Positions 49,394-57,515 of a stretch of DNA of 64,000 nt are shown piece after piece. The notes beneath the pieces are model-generated. The model had not been told where the DNA came from. It saw only the letters and a program-made list of their open reading frames with translations, and made no database searches. The stretch spans positions 62,001 through 126,000 of the forward strand of contig NZ_JAJEPR010000002.1 in NCBI RefSeq assembly GCF_020686945.1, in the 5' to 3' direction. The DNA comes from Limivivens faecihominis (GTDB lineage: Bacteria > Bacillota > Clostridia > Lachnospirales > Lachnospiraceae). Both the position numbers and the translations under genes were made by a program. Every line of letters starts with the position of its first letter. Within the stretch, counting starts at the first letter, position 1.

Positions 49394-49434
49394 GCATAAA
49401 AAATACAGCCCGCAAGAGCTGTATTTTTTTATGC
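49394..49434. terminator. Bidirectional terminator between the HAD and lipoprotein genes
   Basis: GCATAAAAAATACAGC (49394-49409) pairs with GCTGTATTTTTTTATGC (49418-49434) around an 8-nt loop, giving T runs on both strands. Confidence 0.85.
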
Positions 49435-49454
49435 TTTTCTCAGGTAAGAAAGTT

Positions 49455-50636
49455 TTATGCCTCGGAACCGGTCTCGGAAGCTGCTTCCGTAGCCGCTTCT
49501 GTGTCTGCATCCACGATTTCCGTTTCTGCCTCATCATCCAGGGAGAGATCGACCACATCTTCGTCGGAATAGGTTTCGCCTTCGTCGTATTCCTGATAAT
49601 ACTCATCTTCGCTGACTTCTGTGACCTTCGCGTTATCCAGCAGGAATTTCTGAACCTTTTCCCGGAGAAGTTCATCCATGACGCTCTCTTTGGAATATGT
49701 GGATTCAAATTCTTCCACGCTGCTCATGCCGTAGGTGTCCAGGTTGTTTTCCACATACTGAGTGTACTCGTCGTCGGAAACGGTGATTTTTTCTTTCTCG
49801 GCGATGGAGGTCACAACCATATCCTCATAGACCATGCTCTCCACAGCGGCTTTGATTTCCTCGTCGGTGCCCTCGAAATCGGAGACATCCAGGCCGAGCA
49901 TCTCGGCATAAGCCTGATTGGTCTGATCGTAGAGATCTTTGCACTCATTGTAGAGGTTATCGGGATAGCCCTTGAAGGTACTGTTTTCCACCACCTGAGT
50001 GAGAGCGTCGCTGCCGGCCATGTACTCGTTGTTTTCCTCTGCGGAAGCTTCCAGAGTCTTTTTCAGGTCTTCCTTGTAGGCATCAACGGTGTCAAAATCG
50101 GAGATGGAAGCTACAAACTCATCGGTAAGCTCCGGACGGTTCACCTCGGAAACGGTGTTGACGGTGAGGGTCACCTGGATGGACTGGCCTGCCAGGGTAT
50201 CGTCGAAATAGTAATCTTCGGGGATTGTAAGATCCATCTCTTTGGTGTCTCCGGCTTTCATGCCGATGATCTGGCTTTCTGCATCCTGGAGAATATCGCC
50301 TTCCAGATAGCCGGCGCCAAGCTGGATATCCACGTCTTCGCCGCTGCCGCCGTCAAAATCTTCTCCGTCCATTGTGGAACTGTAGGTGATATTGACCATA
50401 TCGCCGTCCTCAGCTGCACGGTCTACCTCGTTGTACTCGGTGCTGTCGTCCAGGGTGTAGGAGATTTCCTGCTCGATGTCATCATCGGTGATCTCTGTCT
50501 TGATCTTACTGACTTCCAGGCCTTTGTACTCGCCGAGGGTCATGTATTTTCCGTAGGTGGAGGAAGAAGAGCAGCCTCCGAGAAGGAGTGCTGTGGCACA
50601 GGTAACTCCGAGGGCATATGAAATGCGTTTTTTCAT
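49455..50636 (-). CDS. Trigger factor-like peptidyl-prolyl isomerase lipoprotein
   Basis: A 393-residue predicted lipoprotein. The signal MKKRISYALGVTCATALLLG ends in the lipobox GGC, so Cys near 22 would be lipidated. An FKBP-like domain follows (about 85-145, with EDGDMVNITYSSTMDGEDFD), then a trigger-factor C-terminal helical domain. The tail of about 50 residues is strongly acidic. Normal trigger factor is cytoplasmic on the ribosome; this form should act outside the membrane as a foldase or holdase for exported proteins. It is transcribed divergently from the SCIFF locus, 154 bp away. Confidence 0.85.
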   Translation of the reverse strand: MKKRISYALGVTCATALLLGGCSSSSTYGKYMTLGEYKGLEVSKIKTEITDDDIEQEISYTLDDSTEYNEVDRAAEDGDMVNITYSSTMDGEDFDGGSGEDVDIQLGAGYLEGDILQDAESQIIGMKAGDTKEMDLTIPEDYYFDDTLAGQSIQVTLTVNTVSEVNRPELTDEFVASISDFDTVDAYKEDLKKTLEASAEENNEYMAGSDALTQVVENSTFKGYPDNLYNECKDLYDQTNQAYAEMLGLDVSDFEGTDEEIKAAVESMVYEDMVVTSIAEKEKITVSDDEYTQYVENNLDTYGMSSVEEFESTYSKESVMDELLREKVQKFLLDNAKVTEVSEDEYYQEYDEGETYSDEDVVDLSLDDEAETEIVDADTEAATEAASETGSEA

Positions 50637-50682
50637 GTGTCTGATTCCTTTCCGGGTTCTTACAAACCCTGTTAGTGACCTA

Positions 50683-50691
50683 AGTATAACA
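50683..50691 (-). promoter_or_regulatory. Extended -10 promoter of the lipoprotein gene
   Basis: On the minus strand TGTTATACT (50683-50691) is an extended -10; no good -35 is visible at 17 bp. Confidence 0.4.
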
Positions 50692-50729
50692 CAAAAATGT
50701 GAAAAAGGTATGTAAAAAAGAAAAAATAC

Positions 50730-50758
50730 TTTAAAAATGAATTTACCTATGATATAAT
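50730..50758 (+). promoter_or_regulatory. Promoter of the SCIFF operon
   Basis: Perfect TATAAT (50753-50758) with a weak TTTAAA (50730-50735) at 17 bp, 33 bp upstream of the peptide ATG. Confidence 0.55.
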
Positions 50759-50790
50759 GACAAAAGTTAAGAAAAAAGGAGGCTAGAGAA

Positions 50791-50934
50791 ATGAAACACA
50801 TCAAGACCTTAAATACAGAAAGACTTCAGAACACCTTAAAGAAGGGTGGCTGCGGTGAGTGCCAGACTTCCTGCCAGTCCGCATGTAAGACTTCCTGTAC
50901 AGTAGGAAACCAGAGCTGCGAAAACAATAAATAA
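50791..50934 (+). CDS. scfA: SCIFF ribosomal peptide precursor (six cysteines in forty-five)
   Basis: A 47-residue peptide: basic leader MKHIKTLNTERLQNTLKKGG, then a core with six Cys at 21, 24, 28, 32, 36 and 43. These match the invariant SCIFF pattern of Clostridia. In the characterised relative CteA, the maturase forms a thioether from Cys32 to Thr37; both residues are present here at the same numbers (SACKTSCT). AAAGGAGG lies 10 nt before the ATG. The maturase gene follows 70 bp later. The biological role of the SCIFF product is unknown. Confidence 0.96.
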   Translation: MKHIKTLNTERLQNTLKKGGCGECQTSCQSACKTSCTVGNQSCENNK

Positions 50935-50951
50935 TTAGAAAAACGCGAGAT

Positions 50952-50978
50952 AGGCAGCGGACCTTACGTTCGCTGCTT
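50952..50978 (+). promoter_or_regulatory. Hairpin between the SCIFF peptide and maturase genes
   Basis: GGCAGCG (50953-50959) pairs with CGCTGCT (50971-50977) around an 11-nt loop. Lacking a T run, it may protect or partly attenuate the message so that peptide is made in excess over enzyme; inferred. Confidence 0.5.
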
Positions 50979-51004
50979 ATTGCTTGAAAGGGGTTAAATG
51001 AATC

Positions 51005-52378
51005 GTGGTCCATCGGTATAAAAATAATGGATACAACATTGTGCTGGATGTAAACAGCGGCGCGGTTCATGTGGTTGATGATATTGTTTATGACGTGATT
51101 CCATATCTGGAGCAGGATGGAGAGACTCCTGCATCCATCCGGGACAGCCTTGCAGGGAAATACCCGGAAGAAGAAATCAAGGCTGCCATGGATGAATGTC
51201 AGGAGCTGAAAGAAAACGGACTTCTTTTTACGGAGGACCGTTACCGTCCGGCTATTGAGGACTTTAAAAAACGTCCTACCGTGGTAAAAGCTCTGTGTTT
51301 ACATATCGCACATGACTGTAATCTTGCCTGTCAGTATTGCTTTGCAGAAGAAGGAGAATATCATGGCCGCCGGGCTCTCATGAGCTTTGAGGTGGGCAAG
51401 AAGGCTCTGGATTTCCTGATTGCCAATTCAGGAAGCCGCCGGAACCTGGAGGTAGACTTCTTTGGCGGCGAGCCACTGATGAACTGGCAGGTAGTAAAGG
51501 ATCTTGTCCGTTACGGGCGTGAGCAGGAGAAGATCCACAATAAGAATTTCCGTTTTACCCTGACGACGAACGGTGTGCTCCTCAACGATGAAGTGATGGA
51601 GTTCTGTAACCGTGAGATGGGTAATGTGGTTTTAAGTCTGGACGGAAGAAAGGAAGTTCACGATAAGATGCGTCCCTTCCGCAACGGAAAAGGAAGCTAT
51701 GATCTGATCGTTCCGAAATTCCAGAAATTCTCCGACAGCAGAAACCAGCAGAAATACTATGTGAGAGGTACCTTTACCCATTACAATCTCGACTTTTCCG
51801 AGGATGTCCTGCATTATGCGGATCTCGGCTTCAAGCAGGTTTCCATGGAACCTGTGGTTGCTCAGCCGGAGGACGATTACGCCATCCGCGAGGAGGATAT
51901 TCCGAAGATCTGTGAAGAGTACGACAAATTGGCGAAAGAGATGATCAAGAGAGAGAAGGAAGGCAGAGGCTTCAATTTCTTCCATTTCATGATCGATCTT
52001 TCCGGCGGTCCCTGCGTCTACAAGCGGCTTTCCGGCTGTGGCTCAGGAACCGAGTATCTGGCAGTTACCCCCTGGGGCGATTTTTATCCCTGCCATCAGT
52101 TCGTCGGAAACGAGAAATTCCTTCTGGGCAACGTGGACACGGGAATCGTTCATACGGAGATTCAGGACGAATTCAAGTGCTGCAACGTCTATGCCAAGGA
52201 AAAATGTCAGAAATGCTTTGCCAGATTCTATTGCAGCGGAGGCTGTGCTGCTAATTCCTATAACTTCCATGGTTCCATCAACGATGCCTATGACATCGGC
52301 TGTGAGCTCGAGCGCAAGAGAGTGGAGTGCGCGATTATGATCAAAGCCGCCCTGGCGGATGAAGAAAAAGGAGAATAA
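51005..52378 (+). CDS. scfB: Radical SAM/SPASM maturase of the SCIFF peptide
   Basis: A 457-residue maturase. An N-terminal peptide-recognition (PqqD-like) domain covers about residues 1-85. The radical SAM motif CNLACQYC is at C105, C109 and C112, and the C-terminal SPASM domain carries cysteines in SGCGSGTEYLAV, FYPCHQF, CQKCFARFYCSGGC and IGCELERK for two auxiliary [4Fe-4S] clusters. It makes Cys-to-Thr thioether bonds in the SCIFF peptide. The start is GTG 51005 behind AAAGGGG; a nearby ATG is out of frame. SecDF follows with 4-bp spacing, the usual clostridial order. Confidence 0.95.
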   Translation: MVHRYKNNGYNIVLDVNSGAVHVVDDIVYDVIPYLEQDGETPASIRDSLAGKYPEEEIKAAMDECQELKENGLLFTEDRYRPAIEDFKKRPTVVKALCLHIAHDCNLACQYCFAEEGEYHGRRALMSFEVGKKALDFLIANSGSRRNLEVDFFGGEPLMNWQVVKDLVRYGREQEKIHNKNFRFTLTTNGVLLNDEVMEFCNREMGNVVLSLDGRKEVHDKMRPFRNGKGSYDLIVPKFQKFSDSRNQQKYYVRGTFTHYNLDFSEDVLHYADLGFKQVSMEPVVAQPEDDYAIREEDIPKICEEYDKLAKEMIKREKEGRGFNFFHFMIDLSGGPCVYKRLSGCGSGTEYLAVTPWGDFYPCHQFVGNEKFLLGNVDTGIVHTEIQDEFKCCNVYAKEKCQKCFARFYCSGGCAANSYNFHGSINDAYDIGCELERKRVECAIMIKAALADEEKGE

Positions 52379-52382
52379 AGCC

Positions 52383-54533
52383 ATGAAGAAAAACAAAGCG
52401 ATCGCTGTTGTGATCGTCACAGCCCTGTTCCTGGGACTTCTGACCTTTACCGCAGCAGTTGGATTCGGACCTACGGGCACCGGCTCCGCGAAAAACATCA
52501 ATACCGGTCTGGATCTGGCCGGCGGTGTAAGTATTACCTACCAGGCAGTCGGAGATGAGACACCGACCCAGGAACAGATGAACGACACGGTCTATAAGCT
52601 GCAGCAGCGTGTGGACAGCTACAGCACAGAGGCTCAGGTTTACCAGGAAGGCTCTGACCGTATTAACATCGAGATCCCCGGCGTGTCCGATGCCAACGCA
52701 ATCCTCGAAGAGTTGGGTAAACCCGGTTCCCTGGAGTTCCAGCTGACAGACGGAACCGTTGTTCTGGATGGTTCTGAGGTTGCTTCCGCAGAGGCGGGCG
52801 TTCAGCAGGACAGCATGAAAAACAAAGAGTGGGTCGTACAGCTGACCCTGACCGACGAGGGTGCGAAGGCTTTCGCTGACGCCACCAGCGCAAATGTTGG
52901 AAAACAGATCTCCATCGTTTATGATGGTGAGGTCATCAGTTCCCCGAGAGTCAACGAGGCCATCACAGACGGCAGCGCAGTCATTAGTGGTATGGCAGGC
53001 CAGAGCGAAGCTGAGAAGCTTGCTTCCTCCATCCGTATCGGTTCCCTTTCTCTGAAGCTGGAAGAGCTCCGTTCCCAGGTGGTAGGCGCACAGCTCGGTG
53101 AGGAGGCCATCCACACCAGCCTGATCGCAGGCGCCATCGGCCTGATCATCGTAATCCTGTTCATGATTCTGGTATATCGTCTTCCGGGTCTGGTTGCAGG
53201 TATCGCTCTTCTGGTGTACACTGCACTGATGCTGGTAACACTGAATGCTTTTGATATCACCCTGACCCTTCCGGGTATCGCAGGTATCATCCTCGGTATC
53301 GGTATGGCTGTGGATGCGAACGTTATCATTTACGCCCGTATCCGTGAGGAGATTGCAGCCGGAAAGAGTGTATTGAACTCCATTCAGACCGGTTTCCACA
53401 AAGCTCTTTCCGCCATCGTGGACGGCAACATTACGACTCTGATCGCCGCTCTGGTTCTCGGTATCTTGGGATCCGGAAGCGTAAAAGGTTTCGCCTATAC
53501 CCTGGCTATGGGTATCGTGCTTTCCATGTTCAGCGCTCTGGTGATTTCCAGATATCTGACCCTTGCTTTTTATGCACTTTTCGCAAGAGACAAGAAATAC
53601 TATGGTGAGGCAAAAGAGAGAAAGCCCATCGACTTCCTCGGCAGGAGAAAGATCTGCTTCATCATTTCCATCGTACTGATCGTTATCGGGCCGGTGACCA
53701 TGGGTATCCAGTCCGCAACCGGAAACGGCGCTCTGAACTACAGCCTGGAGTTCAAGGGCGGTACTTCCACCAATGTGACCTTCAACGAGGATATGAGCAT
53801 CGTTGATATCGATTCCAAGGTAAAACCGGTGGTTCAGGAAGTAACTGGCGACGCAGACATTCAGACTCAGAAAGTAACCGGAACCAATCAGGTCATCATC
53901 AAGACCAGAACTCTGGATCTGGACGAGAGAAACTCTCTGAATGACAAACTGGCTGAAAACTTCGATGTGGATACCACACTGATTTCATCTGAGAATATTT
54001 CCGCTACGATCGGAAGCGAGATGAGAAAAGACGCGGTTATGGCAGTGATCATTGCTACCATCTGCATGCTGCTCTACATCTGGTTCCGTTTCAAAGATAT
54101 CCGTTTTGCAGCAAGTGCCGTTCTGGCGCTGGTACATGATGTGCTGGTAGTTCTGATGTTCTATGCAGTGTCCCGTATTTCCATCGGAAATACCTTCATC
54201 GCCTGCATGCTGACCATCGTTGGTTACTCCATCAACGCCACCATTGTTATCTTTGACCGTATCCGTGAGAACCTGAAAGCCATGGGCAAGAAGGATTCCG
54301 TTTACGACGTAGTAAATGCAAGTATCACTCAGACTCTGACCAGAAGTATCTACACTTCCTTCACGACTTTCGTGATGGTAGCTGTTCTGTTTATCCTGGG
54401 TGTTCCCTCCATCCGTGAGTTTGCACTTCCGCTGATGGTAGGTGTGGTATGCGGAGCTTATTCTTCTGTATGCATCACCGGAGCTCTCTGGTACACCATG
54501 AAAGAGAGACAGCAGAAAAAAGAGAACGCATAA
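52383..54533 (+). CDS. secDF: Fused protein-export membrane protein SecD/SecF
   Basis: A 716-residue fusion with twelve expected membrane helices. The SecD half has GLDLAGGVSITYQ, the periplasmic-type P1 domain and GMAVDANVIIYARIREE. The SecF half begins near FLGRRKICFIISIVLIVIG and has LEFKGGTSTNVTF and TIVGYSINATIVIFDRIREN. It drives late steps of Sec export by the proton or sodium gradient. ATG 52383 follows AAAAGGAG; the earlier in-frame ATG sits on that site. Cotranscription with SCIFF is a long-noted and unexplained linkage. Confidence 0.95.
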   Translation: MKKNKAIAVVIVTALFLGLLTFTAAVGFGPTGTGSAKNINTGLDLAGGVSITYQAVGDETPTQEQMNDTVYKLQQRVDSYSTEAQVYQEGSDRINIEIPGVSDANAILEELGKPGSLEFQLTDGTVVLDGSEVASAEAGVQQDSMKNKEWVVQLTLTDEGAKAFADATSANVGKQISIVYDGEVISSPRVNEAITDGSAVISGMAGQSEAEKLASSIRIGSLSLKLEELRSQVVGAQLGEEAIHTSLIAGAIGLIIVILFMILVYRLPGLVAGIALLVYTALMLVTLNAFDITLTLPGIAGIILGIGMAVDANVIIYARIREEIAAGKSVLNSIQTGFHKALSAIVDGNITTLIAALVLGILGSGSVKGFAYTLAMGIVLSMFSALVISRYLTLAFYALFARDKKYYGEAKERKPIDFLGRRKICFIISIVLIVIGPVTMGIQSATGNGALNYSLEFKGGTSTNVTFNEDMSIVDIDSKVKPVVQEVTGDADIQTQKVTGTNQVIIKTRTLDLDERNSLNDKLAENFDVDTTLISSENISATIGSEMRKDAVMAVIIATICMLLYIWFRFKDIRFAASAVLALVHDVLVVLMFYAVSRISIGNTFIACMLTIVGYSINATIVIFDRIRENLKAMGKKDSVYDVVNASITQTLTRSIYTSFTTFVMVAVLFILGVPSIREFALPLMVGVVCGAYSSVCITGALWYTMKERQQKKENA

Positions 54534-54558
54534 TCGGTCGTAAGACCACAGCAGAAAG

Positions 54559-54587
54559 GGCTGTCCTGAAAAGGGCAGCCTTTTTTA
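54559..54587 (+). terminator. Terminator after secDF
   Basis: GGCTGTCC (54559-54566) pairs with GGGCAGCC (54573-54580) with one G-U pair, then TTTTTT at 54581-54586. Confidence 0.78.
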
Positions 54588-54607
54588 GAAAGAAAATGGA
54601 GTATACA

Positions 54608-56371
54608 ATGGAAAAATGGATGGTTTCCGCCAAAAAGGCGGATTTTCAGAAGCTGGCGGCAGAATTTGGAATCGATCCGGTGACGGTGAGGCTGATCCGG
54701 AACCGGGATATCGTGGGGGAGGAGGCCATGCGGGAGTATCTTTACGGAGACCTCACCTGGCTTCACGATCCGCATCTTCTGAAGGATATGGATAAGTCCG
54801 TGGGGATCCTTCAGGAAAAGATCCGCGGGGGAAAAAAGATCCGGGTCATCGGGGATTATGATATCGACGGTGTCAACGCTTCCTATATTCTGCTGACAGG
54901 CCTCTTACGCTGTGGGGCCTTGGTGGATGTGGATATCCCGGACCGGATCCGGGACGGCTATGGCCTGAATGAGCATCTCATCGAGCTGGCAGCGGAGGCA
55001 GAGGTGGACACGATCATCACCTGCGATAACGGCATCGCCGCGGTGCAGGAGATTGCCCAGGCGAAAGCACTCGGAATGACGGTCATCGTCACGGATCATC
55101 ATGAGCCCCAGGAAGTTCTGCCGTCGGCGGATGCCCTCATCAACCCCAAACAGCCGGACTGCCCCTACCCTTATAAAAGTCTCTGCGGAGCGGCGGTGGC
55201 TTTCAAACTGATCCAGTGCCTCTATGAGGCTTATGGAATCAGCGCCGAAGAGTGGGATCCTCTGCTGGAAAACGTGGCCTTTGCCACCGTGGGTGATGTG
55301 ATGGATCTCACCGGGGAGAACAGGATCCTGGTAAAAGAAGGTCTGAAACGGTTGAACCATACGAGAAACGAGGGCTTCCGGGCGCTGATCGCGGCCAACG
55401 GTCTGACGGAAGGCCCCATCAGCGCCTATCATATCGGCTTTGTGCTGGGGCCCTGCATCAACGCCACGGGCCGGCTGGACACGGCCAAAAGAGCCCTGAA
55501 GCTTCTCATGGCATCCACACCGGAACAGGCAAAGATACTGGCGGAGGAGCTGAAAAGTCTCAATGACGAGCGGAAAGACATGACTCAACAGGGCGTGGCG
55601 GAGGCCATGGAGCTTATGGAAAGCACCTCCATGAAAGAGGACAAAGTGCTGGTGATCTATCTTCCCACCTGCCACGAGAGTCTGGCCGGCATCATCGCCG
55701 GAAGAATCCGGGAAAAATATAACCGGCCGGTCTTTGTACTCACAAAAGCGGAGGAAGGCGTCAAGGGTTCCGGCCGTTCGATTGAGGCCTACAACATGTT
55801 TCAGGAGCTGTGTAAGGTCAGCGGTCTTTTCACAAAATTCGGGGGGCATCCGATGGCGGCAGGCCTTTCTCTTCCGGAGGAAAATGTGGAGCGTTTCCGG
55901 AAAGAAATTAACGAGGCAGCTGAACTGACAGAAGATGATCTGCTACCGAAAATAATGATTGACGTTCCCATGCCGTTGGATTATATTAAAGAAAAGCTGA
56001 TTCGTGAGCTTTCTGTCCTGGAACCCTTTGGTAAGGCAAATACAAAGCCCGTTTTTGCAGATCGGAATCTGAAAATTCTGCGGGCACAGATCATAGGAAG
56101 AAACCGGAACGTACTGAAAATGCTGGTGCAGAATGCGTCGGGCTGTACAATGGAAGCCCTGTATTTCGGGGATATTCCGGGTTTTGAGGATTACATCCGG
56201 GAGAATTTCGGCCCTGCGGAGCTGGAGCTTCTTCTGCAGGGACGGCCGTCCTCGGTGGTCCTTTCCATGACCTACTATCCTTCCGTGAACGAGTTCCGGG
56301 GAAATAAGACGCTGCAGATTGTGATTCAGAATTATCAGCGTGGGAAAGGAGAGACCAGTGGAAAAAAGTAA
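54608..56371 (+). CDS. recJ: Single-stranded-DNA-specific exonuclease RecJ
   Basis: A 587-residue 5'-3' exonuclease of the DHH family. Motifs: VIGDYDIDGVNASY (motif I), CDNGIAA (II), VTDHHEP (III), then DVMDLTGENR (IV) and, in DHHA1, GSGRSIEAYNMF with FGGHPMAAG. A C-terminal OB-like domain follows. The normal motif I is DYDVDG; DYDIDG is conservative. ATG 54608 has GGAG 6 nt upstream and is preferred to in-frame ATGs at 54596 and inside secDF. It overlaps the next gene by 14 bp. Confidence 0.92.
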   Translation: MEKWMVSAKKADFQKLAAEFGIDPVTVRLIRNRDIVGEEAMREYLYGDLTWLHDPHLLKDMDKSVGILQEKIRGGKKIRVIGDYDIDGVNASYILLTGLLRCGALVDVDIPDRIRDGYGLNEHLIELAAEAEVDTIITCDNGIAAVQEIAQAKALGMTVIVTDHHEPQEVLPSADALINPKQPDCPYPYKSLCGAAVAFKLIQCLYEAYGISAEEWDPLLENVAFATVGDVMDLTGENRILVKEGLKRLNHTRNEGFRALIAANGLTEGPISAYHIGFVLGPCINATGRLDTAKRALKLLMASTPEQAKILAEELKSLNDERKDMTQQGVAEAMELMESTSMKEDKVLVIYLPTCHESLAGIIAGRIREKYNRPVFVLTKAEEGVKGSGRSIEAYNMFQELCKVSGLFTKFGGHPMAAGLSLPEENVERFRKEINEAAELTEDDLLPKIMIDVPMPLDYIKEKLIRELSVLEPFGKANTKPVFADRNLKILRAQIIGRNRNVLKMLVQNASGCTMEALYFGDIPGFEDYIRENFGPAELELLLQGRPSSVVLSMTYYPSVNEFRGNKTLQIVIQNYQRGKGETSGKK

Positions 56372-57473
56372 AAGGCAGCGAATAGTCCTGTATCTCGTTC
56401 TGATCGGGGGACTGGCTCTGCTGGTTTGCTATTTTGACGAGATTCTGGCATTTTTCGGACAGGTAGGCGGCGTCTCCCTGCCGCTGGTTCTGGGCTGCGG
56501 CATCGCCTATGTGCTGAACATCATCATGTCTGCCATGGAAAGACATTATTTTACAAAAAAAGACGCCCCCTGGGTGGCAAAAACCAGGCGGCCGGTCTGC
56601 CTGGCAGCATCCATTTTTGTTGTACTGGGGATTATTTTTCTTCTGATTCGTGTCGTGGCTCCGGAGTTATTGAACGCGGTGCTGCTTCTCGGGGAAGGAA
56701 TCCCGGTCTATGTGGAAAAAGGGATTGAATGGGCCGTAGACCACAGCGGCGGGATTCCGGCTCTGAAAGACTGGCTGGAAAGTCTTGCCATCGACTGGCC
56801 GAAGATCATCCATCAGTTCCTGGGAAGTCTGACGGAGATCCTGAACTCTACAGTGGAGCTTGTAGGCCTTTTAAGCAGCAGTATCGTCCGCCTGTTCATG
56901 AGCCTGATTTTTGGAATTTATCTCCTCTCGGGAAAGGAGAGACTCCTCGATCAGGCCAAGCGGATCCTGAAAGTTTTTTTGCAGGAGAAAAATTATGAAC
57001 GGCTGTTTCATGTGGTGGCGGTAGCGCATCATACCTTCACCAGCTATATCGCGGGCCAGTGTACGGAGGCCGTTATCCTGGGAAGTCTCTGTACGGTGGG
57101 CATGCTGATTTTCCGGTTCCCTTACGCTCCCATGGTAGGAGCGCTGGTGGGAGCCACAGCCCTGCTTCCGATCATTGGCGCTTACATTGGTGCTTTTGTG
57201 GGAGCCTTCATGATCCTGACCGTGAGTCCCGGACAGGTGATCCCGTTTATCTGTTTTCTGGTGATCCTTCAGCAGCTGGAAGGGAACCTGATCTACCCCA
57301 GAGTGGTGGGCGGTTCCGTGGGACTTCCTGGCATGTGGATCCTGGCGGCAGTCACGGTAGGCGGCGGTCTCTGGGGAATTCTAGGGATGCTCATCGGCGT
57401 ACCTCTGACGGCGACCGCTTATAAGCTGTTTTCCGAGTACATTCATACGAGAGAAAAGAAAGAAGAAAAATAA
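56358..57473 (+). CDS. AI-2E family transporter (PF01594)
   Basis: About 371 residues with seven to eight helices. The family's C-terminal block VIPFICFLVILQQLEGNLIY and GLPGMWILAAVTVGGGLWG is clear. Members include the AI-2 exporter TqsA and sodium/proton antiporters; the substrate here is unknown. The best start is GTG 56358, as AAAGGAG lies 6-7 nt upstream; an in-frame GTG at 56340 would read that site as codons. Overlaps recJ by 14 bp. Confidence 0.85.
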   Translation: MEKSKRQRIVLYLVLIGGLALLVCYFDEILAFFGQVGGVSLPLVLGCGIAYVLNIIMSAMERHYFTKKDAPWVAKTRRPVCLAASIFVVLGIIFLLIRVVAPELLNAVLLLGEGIPVYVEKGIEWAVDHSGGIPALKDWLESLAIDWPKIIHQFLGSLTEILNSTVELVGLLSSSIVRLFMSLIFGIYLLSGKERLLDQAKRILKVFLQEKNYERLFHVVAVAHHTFTSYIAGQCTEAVILGSLCTVGMLIFRFPYAPMVGALVGATALLPIIGAYIGAFVGAFMILTVSPGQVIPFICFLVILQQLEGNLIYPRVVGGSVGLPGMWILAAVTVGGGLWGILGMLIGVPLTATAYKLFSEYIHTREKKEEK

Positions 57474-57515
57474 CGCATCCTATATCAATCGTAGATCAAA
57501 AGGGGAAGAGCGGCT

